NCBI GenBank assembly: GCA_032158125.1
Contig: JASKOT010000024.1
Span: 124,001-188,000, forward strand
Direction of reading: 5' to 3'
Source: Papiliotrema nemorosa
Lineage: Eukaryota > Basidiomycota > Tremellomycetes > Tremellales > Rhynchogastremaceae
DNA length: 64,000 bases
A program made the translations under genes and the position numbers. Shown here in pieces: positions 55,502-64,000 of this stretch. Below the pieces are notes generated by a model. That model did not search any database and had not been told where the DNA came from. It saw only the letters and a list, made by a program, of their open reading frames with translations. How positions within the stretch are numbered: the first letter of the stretch is position 1; the number at the start of each line of letters is the position of its first letter.

Positions 55502-56791
55502 CTACGCGCCGGAGCCCCCTCCGTATTGTGACTGATGCTGGTATGATTGATATTGCTGGTATTGTTGGTATTGCTGTTGAGATTGGGTCGGATGCGGTGG
55601 TTGCTGCTGATGTTGCTGGGGCTGCTGTTGAGGCTGCTGTCGAAGTTGCAAGTCGTATTGCTGCTGATGCGGAAGATGCGAATTCAATTGTGGCTGATCG
55701 TCCTGAAACCCTTGAAATGTTCCGAACGATAGACTGGTGAACGACTGTGAGGGAGATGGACCAAGATCGGTCGATGGACGAGACTGGCTCGGCACATAAG
55801 CCCTTATATCCTCCAGAGGTGTGTGGGCTTCTCTCGGTTGGTAATCGCCCATTGTGATGTCACTTGGGTTCAAGGTTGAATCTTCGTATTGTCCAAACTC
55901 GAACGCTCCGGGCGAAGGAGCAAGAGGTGGATCGTTGAATCGAGCTGAAGTTCCCGGTGGTGATATCCTCTGTTGTTCCCATGGTTTGGGTCGCGGTGCC
56001 AATTGAGGGAGTGAAGCGGGTTGGGACTAAGATATCAGCTTCTGTTCCCAGCATGATTTTGCGCGCTCACATTCAGCTGGTCAGGTATATCTCGGATACC
56101 GGGGACCTCTGACGCTCTCCCATCCGAGATGAGTCGACATAACATGGCAAAGCTCATTCCGCCTTCCCCTTCTCGTCCTGAAGGGGTAGGTATATTGTCG
56201 GACAACATCATCTTCCTCGCTTCGGCCAGGTTGTTCATGGCGACCAGAGGGTCTTTGGGTCGTAGCGGCGTAGCTGAGCGAGATCCAGTAGATGAAGGTC
56301 CGCCTGAAGGGGAGTTGGAAGCTGGTGTAGAGGTATCTCGAGAGGAAGTCCTCGTAGAGTATTGCGCATAGACTTCCCATGGAATGTCATGACCTCTCAA
56401 TCTGCCCATTTCAGCCGTTGCACTTTGCTGTAATCATATGAGGACTCACCGAGTAAAGTAGAACCACTGTGCACGACCAATCATCTCGTCGATCTGGGCC
56501 GCAGAGCGCTTTGTACCACGTATGGCATTGATCACTGTGGGTAAACCGGCCTATACTAAGTCAGCATTGCGACCACTCGGAGTCGAGCTTCTCGACGCAG
56601 ATACATGGTTACGAAGGTCAGTCGGAACGTACCTTGAATTGCTGATCATCTGAGAATGGGTATGCCTCGAAATCATCAAAGATCGGTTGATGGTTGACGG
56701 TCGTGGATGAACTTCTCGAAGGCCCCGCGATAGGAGCTTCAGAATTCGAGTCGAAGGGGTAGCAATTCTGGTTGAACATGCTGGGCTGCAT
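55502..56791 (-). CDS. KPWE-domain protein, PEX39-like peroxin candidate
   Basis: Four exons from MQPSMFNQNCYPFDSNSEAP to the stop at 55502, about 390 residues. After a disordered start comes a helical module (AGLPTVINAIRGTKRSAAQI, DEMIGRAQWFYFTR). A module of the PEX39/KPWE type follows: SFAMLCRLISDGRASEVPGI, RDIPDQLN, and then the PRPKPWEQQ motif about 15 residues later. KPWE proteins (human C6ORF226, yeast Yjr012c) help PTS2 import through Pex7, and a similar motif occurs in Pex13. The C-terminal ~60 residues are almost wholly Gln/Tyr/Pro/His. The family call is by motif, and the N-terminal module and Gln tail are additions to the small canonical form. Confidence 0.72.
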
Positions 56792-57107
56792 AGTGTGTCG
56801 AGTCTCTTTTTGACCTCGATCAGACGGTACATATAAATTCAACGAGTCGAGAGGTCAGGTTGACGGTGAAGTGGAGGTGGGCCGAGGTGGAGGATGGGAT
56901 GATCAACAATATGTGATAATTTCAATGCCAAGCGACGAAGGAAACGAGGTGCGCAAGGTGACGCGTCGATCTACGTCGGCGGAAATTTCAGAAAAGAAGG
57001 AGGTCGAGGGGCGACGAGTCGAGAGGGTTCCTGGATGAGCTTCTACTCCGTGATGGACGGCGAAACGGGACAGAGTCGAGTGTGTGCTTCTTGCACGAAG
57101 AAGAGTA

Positions 57108-57143
<36 letters not shown>
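57108..57143. repeat. (ACG)12 microsatellite
   Basis: Twelve perfect ACG units, 36 bases, in intergenic DNA. In one frame it would encode poly-Asp, but no gene model includes it. Confidence 0.95.
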
Positions 57144-58985
57144 TTTTCAAAACGGCGCCTTTGGTTTATGTACTCTTTGCCAGGCGCAACCTCCTACATG
57201 ACGACTCGGAAAATTGATTTGACACCGAAAGTGGTCCACATGCTACCACTCCCTTGCTATACGTTTACAGTCACAGAAGCTGTCACCTCGCCGGCGGTCG
57301 AGTCAGATGGAATCTGCTCGAGACCATTCACCCCCCTCGTGTTAGCTTCAGGTGCTCCGCCGAATGTATCGTCATGCCCTTGCAAGCAATCGATACCCCA
57401 TGTGCTGTGACGCTGATCTCGGTGGCAGTGGACACTGATCCCAGTGTAATGGACGCAGTGCCCCGTTGATCGATTGATTCCAGTGCTAATGCACCGGTGA
57501 AGATGGGCGCTACTGCATTTACATCGCTTCTGGGCGTAGGCACCCATGTAGATCAACACACACCATACACAGCTGAAACGCATCACCTTTGGCGGGAAGC
57601 ATGTTTTGCTTGTACGATTACAGATCAGGTACCATGGAAGATGATACAAAGGCACCATGCAGTGTATCCTTCCACTGGATTTGCCCGAATCCATTGCATG
57701 TCCGTCGGAAAGCGAGAAACCACCAGTAGCTGGGCCATGGTTGAATCGGATTGAAGGACGAGTACAACGCTGAGAGACCGAATCATCCCGACAAGAGCTC
57801 CTCAATCGTCCATGTCTTCAACCTACTCCTCGTCATAGACTAGTCGACCGTGGCTGTGCGCCTCGGGCGTTCAAAGGAACGTAGAGGTCGGTGGTTCGGA
57901 CTTGAAGGTCAAGTGCATCGCTGCATTTGCACCCCCCGGCCGAATCCACAAACAGCCACACTCAACGCCTGCAGACTGTGTCCGTCCAAGGCGCACGAGG
58001 TGGTGGTAAAAGCTTGCTGCAAGAGTCTTCCGGATCAGCCGATCGGAGGAGCGAGGGGAGTGGGAATTTAAGCTTCGAAACCGGAAGTGATCGAGTAATT
58101 ACCTCATCCGGTCACTCACCCCTCCTGAAGAAAAAAACCCCTGAACAAGATCCGAAACGCTTTACCTGCCAGCTTCTCCCTCTGACCTTCCTATGCTCGA
58201 CGCCTTCGATGGCACATGTGGCTGTCGTGGTGAACATCTCCACAGGGACAAAAAAGTCTATGGCGGATGCTGATCTATGAGGCGTCATGAACATGAACTT
58301 CTGTTGGATTAAATCGACCGAATCGCACTCGACCACCCTCTTTCATTTTCCAGTCCCGTTTTCCCGTAAATATGTCGAGAGAATCGCCGTGACGACGAGT
58401 CATACCTTTTGATAGCTTGCGTGCTAGCGATCTTCGTTTTTCCTTTGGGGGTCCGTGACACTCGACTGCGACATACTTTGGGACGTTTGGTCCAAAAAGT
58501 CGAGGCTGAGCTGGACTCGAGATCATCTAGACATCAGTTGTGGTACCTTTATATCCGTTTCAAAGGTGAGCTAGGTCCCATCTCCTGTCCCCATTCTTCT
58601 TTGACTGGCTCGAAGACCTTGAGCTGCTTGGCTTGTCACCAGAAGAGCTCTCTTCAACCTCGCCCAACTGACCTATATTTCGACCTGAGATCTAACGCAC
58701 AGTCTCGATCACTGCTCGGTCGACTTCTATCCCTCGCCCATTCCATCAGACACCTATAAATCTGGTGAGAGCACGTTATCCAAAGGTCGTCCTCGCGACC
58801 ATTCCGGCACGTCTACCCACCCGGTCAAAATCGCAACATCCTCCCTACCTCCCTGATACACACGGCGAAAGAATTCCGTCCGCCTTACACGTTTGAACTT
58901 TCAGTTCGAGACGACAACAAACGTCTCGACCAAGTCGCAGCAATTCTAGAGGACCCTCTTCACGGATGGAGGATCCGTCCCGGGG

Positions 58986-58992
58986 TATATAA
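58986..58992 (+). promoter_or_regulatory. TATA box (TATATAA)
   Basis: About 320 bases upstream of the ATG at 59307, implying a ~290-base leader if used, or an unseen leader intron. Confidence 0.5.
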
Positions 58993-59306
58993 GGATACCG
59001 AGCAAAAGGGCTGGCACCCATCCACCCACCTAAGCTCGAACCTCCGGTGTGATCGATCATCTTTCGCCCACCACACAGCTCGGATCAATCAGCGGTAAAG
59101 GGATCTGCAGGACAATCCAAGGTTTACAGGACGCCCTGGAAAAGGTCATTGCGTTTCATCTCAACAATAAAAAAGTGGACCGTGCAACACAGACCACCTT
59201 CCAGCATCTCACGGACGTGTAGTCGTCCTTACACCCGACATTGTCAATCCAAAGGTAGACGACGCAGAACGTGTAGGGTCCTTCCAAAGAGACGGGTCCC
59301 TGCGCC

Positions 59307-61941
59307 ATGTCGACTATAACAACCCCCTCCACCCCGCCCAACCATGAACTACCGATGGTGCCTACGCCTCCAATGTCCGCCTGGGACAGGTTGAAGGACG
59401 CTCAAACAGCTCTGATGCAACGGGAAGCGGAAGAAGCGTCTCGACGTCGTGCGAGGAGGAAGAGCAATCGAGAGAGTATTGTGGTGGGCTCACCAAGTGG
59501 CTGGACGCTATCGGACCACTCTGTACGTCTAGCACATAGTCATCGTCGCAACAAACTAACAATCCAGAACGACTCTCCTCTTTCTTCCCCACATCGCCTC
59601 AGAACCGCACCTTCATCCATTCTACGCCGTTCTACCTCCTCTACCTCTCCCTTGAACTCACCACCCAGCTCATCTCCTTCGCTATCACCCCTCGACTCCT
59701 ATACTGCTCTGCCTAACCGAATCTCGCGGTGCTCTTCCAGCACTTCTTTCACCCCCTCCGACTCTGGACCCATCTTGCTGTCGACCAAAATTCCAGAAGA
59801 ACAGGGATTGAGGAGGAGATCGTCTCGAGTTCGATTCTCAGACGAGTCAAACGATGCTGAAAATGGAGAAGACAGTCCAGTGCTCCCCTCCCCTTCGATC
59901 GAGTCAGGGGCATCATTTAGAAGGTTGTCAGCTATCGACGGCTTGAGAGACGATATCGCTCGTTCATCGCGTATACTTCGTCTCGATACGACGACGCTAT
60001 CGATACTGACCGGGACCATGAGAGCAGACGAAGTCGATGTTACATTGTCTCCAATGGCGATAACAGCGGCATCCGAAGCGTCCCCTTCCGACGATGGGTT
60101 CGCTCCGCAGCCACTGCCATATCCCAAGATGTCGCGAAAGCTATCGCGACTGAGCTCCAGCAATATGTACGCTGTCGCACAACTCGACAGTCTACGCACG
60201 AGATCGATGGCCACCCCTCCCACAAGTCCCGTTCGGGAGGCTTTGAACAGGCTGTCACTGAGCTGTTCACCTGGTCGTAGTATCGTCATTAGCCGCGCGC
60301 CAAGGGCGAAAGCATCTCATGGATCCATCGCGTCGACCTTGGCTCCCACTGCAAAGGCTGGACCCGAGACTTTGGTGACCACCAGCGAAGGAAACGCAGA
60401 GCAGCAATCGACCGAGAATACCGCAACGCCATCATCGATCTCTGCTTCGTGTACGTATGTTCACGAGGAATCGCCTGAGGAAGGCAGCATCAGTTCCTCC
60501 ATGACAACTCACACACGGGAAACCAGTGGTGCAAGCTCGAGCAGTGATATGTCCTATATCAAGAAGCATCATCGATCCGCCTCAATCGTCGATGATATAC
60601 TAAACTTCCCATTACCGCCGTCTCGTCAAATCATCGAGAGGGTCACGGCCGACATATCCGAACAAGAGGTCCTTATACACCATGAGTCGTTCTTAGCAGG
60701 AAGCAATGCGGATGCTCAACAAGCAGAGGACTCGGGCTCCGGATCGAGCGAGATATGTCTCGATACCCCTCGACCCTGCTCTGGCGTTTCAACGCTCTCG
60801 TCTCCTCCCATCGTGACTGATTCTCCTCCCCCTAGTCCAACGTTGGCAGAGATGCTGTTCGTAGGTCGAAGCAAGCCAGAATGGGACAGTGATGCCGAGA
60901 AGAGTGAGTCGGTCCACTGTTATGAGAAGGGAAGCTGACCTTACAGTCGTCAACTCTCCGTTGCTCGATGCTGCCGTGTCGAGCGGGATCCTGTCTCCCA
61001 ACTCTCGGCTCCTTAAACCCGCTTCCCCTTTGCCATCTCGGTCCATGCCCAAGAGGTCTTTGAGTAGCTCGAGTCAAGCATTACGTTCTGGTCTGAGCTT
61101 CACCCGCGGTAAAGGCTGGTCTGGAAGTGAGAGCGAGGAGGAAGAATTTGGCAAAGCTATCCAATCTATCGTGTTTCGAAAGAACAACTCTCGACCTCCA
61201 ACTCTGCGTTCGGCCTCGGCCAACTCGCCATCGACATCTTTTTCGGGACAGACCGACAATGCGTTGCACGCCAGACACTCTGCGCGCAAGATGGATCGTC
61301 TCTCTCAGTTGTCTGCCACCTCTTCAGCTCCGTCGAGCGTTGACTCGATCGGCCCGCTTACTCCCCATGAGGCGGAAATCACCATGTTGGCAAAAGCGAT
61401 TTTGCCTCCAGTCAAGCTCACACGACCTCTTCATTCTCGTCATTCTTCCTCCCACTCTACCTCTTCGGGCTCGACCATCCCAGGGGACTTCCCCTGGGGT
61501 GGCTCGGCGCCCTCGTCACCTACCGGTTCGGTCAGTGGCAGAAGGTCAGCATACAGTAGTTCCGATCGGAACACATTCTACCAGGACCTAAATCAGTCAC
61601 TGCAGAGCGTGGCAATGGGAAAAGAGAAGGAGAAGAGGAGAAAGATGCCCAAACCAACGAGAAAGGTAGAAGGTTGGGGTCGACCGGAAATCTTGTTAGA
61701 GGACGTTTGGAACGATACCCTGCAATGGCAGACACTGTGGAACTCGTCGGATGAGGAGATGGAATGGCACAAGAGCCAACCGAGCTCTAGTGGAGGCACG
61801 CCGAAGGGTAAAGTCAGGCAGGGCATCTCGCCAAACAGTCCCGATCTGTCGGCGTTCGGTCTCAAGAAGACTAGGATGGAAGAAGAACAATGGGGCAGTC
61901 TGTTGGACGAGGTGATGCCAGAGATTGGGTTGGCCATGTGA
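59307..61941 (+). CDS. Large Ser-rich disordered protein
   Basis: Start MSTITTPSTPPNHELP at 59307, stop 61939-61941, about 850 residues. The composition is dominated by Ser, Pro, Thr and Arg with many RRxS and SP sites (RRRSSRVRFSDES, HHRSASIVDDILNFPLPP), suggesting heavy phosphorylation. Ordered islands are few: MSAWDRLKDAQTALMQREAE near the N-terminus, PEWDSDAEKIVNSPLLDAAV across the intron at 60904-60946, and GRPEILLEDVWNDTLQWQTL near the C-terminus. A second intron at 59523-59567 is 45 bases, has no stop, but has full splice signals. No known domain; function unknown. It may be a signalling or cytoskeletal adaptor, by inference only. Confidence 0.82.
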
Positions 61942-62074
61942 GCCTTTGTCAGAATAGACTGTTACAACTATCAACCTTAATCAAATGTGTCGTCTCACAA
62001 TATTGTATGCATCTTATAGTATATCATAATCTGACAAGGGATGACACCAGACAGGGCATGGCCGCCCAGATGAC

Positions 62075-63483
62075 TTTACGGGAAAGGCTTATCGTCAAAG
62101 ACCATCTCTTCCCTCTTCACATAATCCGTCCGAACACCCAACGTCCTCGACACATCCATCCCGAGCAATCTCATCCGTCCAATCTCTACACGTTCTTTCT
62201 CAATCTGCCTCAACTCTTCCACTTCTTCCCTAGATAGCTTTCTCTCTTTCTGCTTCTCTGCCTGAACACGTCAGCTGAGTTTGCCTGGAAGAATGAGCAG
62301 TCAGGGCTGACCTTGACTCGAGATGTGTGAGCTTTGAGATCGGCCGTGGCGTCGTATGAGCCTAGATCGAGAGGGAGAGTCTGGCCAGTACGGATCAGCT
62401 CCGTCTTGATCTTGTACGCCTCAATGTCGTAGAACTGGAGGTTAGCGGACCTTCATCTCCACAAGTACCTTTTCATGTGGGAAAGAAGCTATCGTCAGCT
62501 CTAACCTTTTCGTGAAATGCTCACCAGTATTAAAGTCTTCTATGAACACCATGGTTTCTTTCCGAAGTCGATCCTTGGACAGAGTCTCCGGGTTGAGTCT
62601 TCTTTCTTCAATCAACCAAGTTCGCAGTTCCTGCTAATCAGCAAAGACGCGCCCTACGGTACGGGCATCTGGAGCTTACCGTTTGTTTGCTTGTTACACT
62701 GTGATGATCAGCTTGAATTCGCAACGTGCGGCACTCACTTTGCTTCATTGATCACGCCGTACTTGCCCCATGTGCTGGTAGAAGCGATCGTCTTGGTCTA
62801 CACCTTAGCTACAGATCCAATATGCCGCAACGCAAAGCGTACCTTCATGTTCTTATCCTTCCTCCGCTCTTTCTCTTTCCTCCTTCTCCTTGGCCTATGA
62901 TGCTCCGGTTCATTCGATGATCCACTTGAAAGGCTGCTATCTGAGGAATGTGATCGCTTGCGCCGCCTTGGATGATGTTTTGACCTCTCGCGAGATCTAT
63001 CTCGTGACCTGTCCCTCGACCGACGTCGCGACCGACGGGAATCGCTGTCTCTCCTGTGATGTCGATTATCGCGAGGCTCCTTCCGATATCTATCACGGTG
63101 CGTATCAGAAGGATCGTCTTGGCTCGGACGCCTATCTCGCGATTCGCGGTCGTCTCCTTGCCCTCGAGTGTGAGACCCTCGCCTGTGGTCATGCAGCATG
63201 GATGACGCTTCCTCCTGGCGCATACGCTCAGTGGTCCTGCGAGAATAGTGCTCGTCGTCCGATGATCTTGACCGATTTCTTTGCTTCTTAACGGCTCTGT
63301 TGTGTAAAGCGAGCAGACTCAGCATCTCCATTTGCCCGGGGTAATCATTATAGCAAGAGCTCACCTCCGGACTCCATCATCTCGAGCTTCGTCTCGTCGA
63401 GAAGGTGACCTGCATCTTCGGCTCGGCCCGGGGTCATCAAAATCACTTCGCCTCATCACTGGCGTTCTGTCGTTCCCCGACAT
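62075..63483 (-). CDS. RS-rich nuclear protein, SCI1-like / splicing-associated candidate
   Basis: Start MSGNDRTPVMRRSDFDDPGP at 63483. The first ~200 residues are Arg/Ser/Asp/His-rich (RRSRRRSRDRSRDRSRERSK, SDSSLSSGSSNEPEHHRPRR), as in RS splicing factors. The C-terminal part is folded: TWGKYGVINEAK, LRTWLIEERRLNPETLSKDR, LRKETMVFIEDFNTATLPHE, KFYDIEAYKIKTELIRTGQT and a basic helix to DDKPFP at 62075. The WGKYG and FIEDFNTATLPHEKFY blocks recur in conserved eukaryotic RS-rich proteins related, as I recall, to the SCI1 group. The family name is tentative; nuclear RNA processing is the natural inference. About 370 residues in five or six exons. Confidence 0.7.
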
Positions 63484-63598
63484 GTTGACTGCTTCACGCG
63501 TAGCCGTCTAGAAGACTGAAAGGTGCCGAGTTCCGGATCTCTGCTTGGAGTCACGTGACTTGGCCGAGTGACTTAGGGGTTAACATGAAACGGCGATC

Positions 63599-64000
63599 AT
63601 GTCCTTATTCGAACTTGCTGGAGGTCTTTTGGCAAGGAAGAGAGGATGCATGGATGATGCTTTGCGCGTCTGGTATGCCGCACTGGAAGTGTAGAGCTGT
63701 GAGCAAGTGAGCTTTGACGATGTCGTGGAATCGTTGACGACAGGACACAGCCTGGTCCGAGATGAAACACCTCTCCACTCCTGTCGCAGGACTAGGTCCT
63801 TTCATATTCTTGCGAGTCGACGCTCATGGAGGGAGTTCAACGGTCACTTAGACTACTGGAATCTCCCTCCCCTCTCTGAGCAGCATCACACAGGACACGT
63901 CTCGAGTGTAGATGCCCTAGTCACCGCTTGGTCGCGCTCAAGCTGGATCAACCAGACGCTTCGACCACCCATCAACCAGCCTTCTCCTCAACTTTCAGGA
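63599..64000 (+). CDS. Possible partial gene running off the right edge
   Basis: An ATG at 63599 opens MSLFELAGGLLARKRGCMDD and ends after 31 codons at a GTGTAG, a possible donor. From a good acceptor at 63743 two frames read well. One is open all the way to base 64000 (85 codons, including SRRSWREFNGHLDYWNLPPL and DALVTAWSRSSWINQTLRPP). The acceptor phase for that frame does not match the donor after the first ORF, but does match a donor inside it following a second ATG. Start and first junction are unresolved. It is divergent from the RS-rich gene with about 115 bases between. Confidence 0.35.

Larger units (their letters stand above)
56792..59306. other. 2.5 kb gene-poor stretch between the KPWE gene and the Ser-rich gene
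   Basis: No firmly supported gene. It holds a (ACG)12 microsatellite and several TATA-like elements. One minus-strand segment near 57330-57540 reads like a protein (APIFTGALALESIDQRGTAS, ITLGSVSTATEISVTAHG) but I could not build flanking exons. The right third is probably the promoter and long leader of the Ser-rich gene. Confidence 0.5.

Noticed and set aside
57108..57143. Poly-Asp coding interpretation of the ACG repeat
   Set aside because: The surrounding frame is short and unsupported; it is a simple intergenic microsatellite.
57257..57805. 182-codon minus-strand frame rich in Cys and His
   Set aside because: Residue mix looks random, no start context or introns; a different frame within it reads more like protein, but I could not connect it to other exons.

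Overview
The window is nuclear DNA from a basidiomycete fungus, most likely a Tremellomycete (Cryptococcus/Kwoniella/Tremella-like). Evidence: packed protein genes on both strands, almost every gene cut by introns of about 33-60 bases with GTNNGT donors, CTNAC-type branch sites and YAG acceptors, and a fungal gene set (ARG8, RIB7, HOS3, SRX1, RPL/RPS genes). An SRA-only UHRF1-like gene is a further pointer to the Cryptococcus lineage. I see no transposon, virus, CRISPR or bacterial-type operon. The species cannot be named from this sequence.

Layout. 1-5 kb: the end of ARG8, an intron-bearing tRNA-Gln(CTG) gene, and two tandem orphan genes that look like diverged paralogs. 5-13.4 kb: a multi-pass membrane protein, the ribosome quality control factor TCF25/RQC1 divergent from RPS11, GET4, and a small protein with two zinc-ligand clusters. 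13.9-27.7 kb: a chromatin and mRNA block: UHR1-like SRA protein, RPL3, TFB5 (TFIIH), HOS3 histone deacetylase divergent from tandem-bromodomain RSC4, dienelactone hydrolase divergent from PAT1. 28.3-32.5 kb: a single-pass membrane protein, RIB7 and a small Pro/Gly-rich protein. 32.6-42.5 kb: one giant gene of about 3,000 codons with a PH domain, an aromatic-x-T-A repeat region and several other repeats. 43.5-50.2 kb: RSA3, a mitochondrial PPR protein, an orphan and a disordered protein. 51.5-55.0 kb: sulfiredoxin, RPP1 and RPL7; RPL7 intron 3 carries a probable C/D snoRNA. 55.5-63.5 kb: a KPWE-domain (PEX39-like) protein, a 2.5 kb gene-poor stretch, a Ser-rich protein and an RS-rich splicing-type protein. 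A partial gene may run off the right edge.

Functional themes. Ribosome production and surveillance is over-represented (RPS11, RPL3, RPP1, RPL7, RSA3, TCF25/RQC1, tRNA-Gln, the rRNA-methylation guide), as is chromatin (UHR1, HOS3, RSC4). These are unlinked housekeeping genes rather than a cluster, but several share short divergent promoters (TCF25/RPS11, RPL3/TFB5, HOS3/RSC4, DLH/PAT1, RPP1/RPL7).

Most notable: the SRA 5-methylcytosine reader with a GC-AG intron, the predicted snoRNA with a 12-base match to 25S rRNA, and the giant repeat-rich PH protein. Gene models were spliced by eye; spans cover start to stop codon with introns inside.
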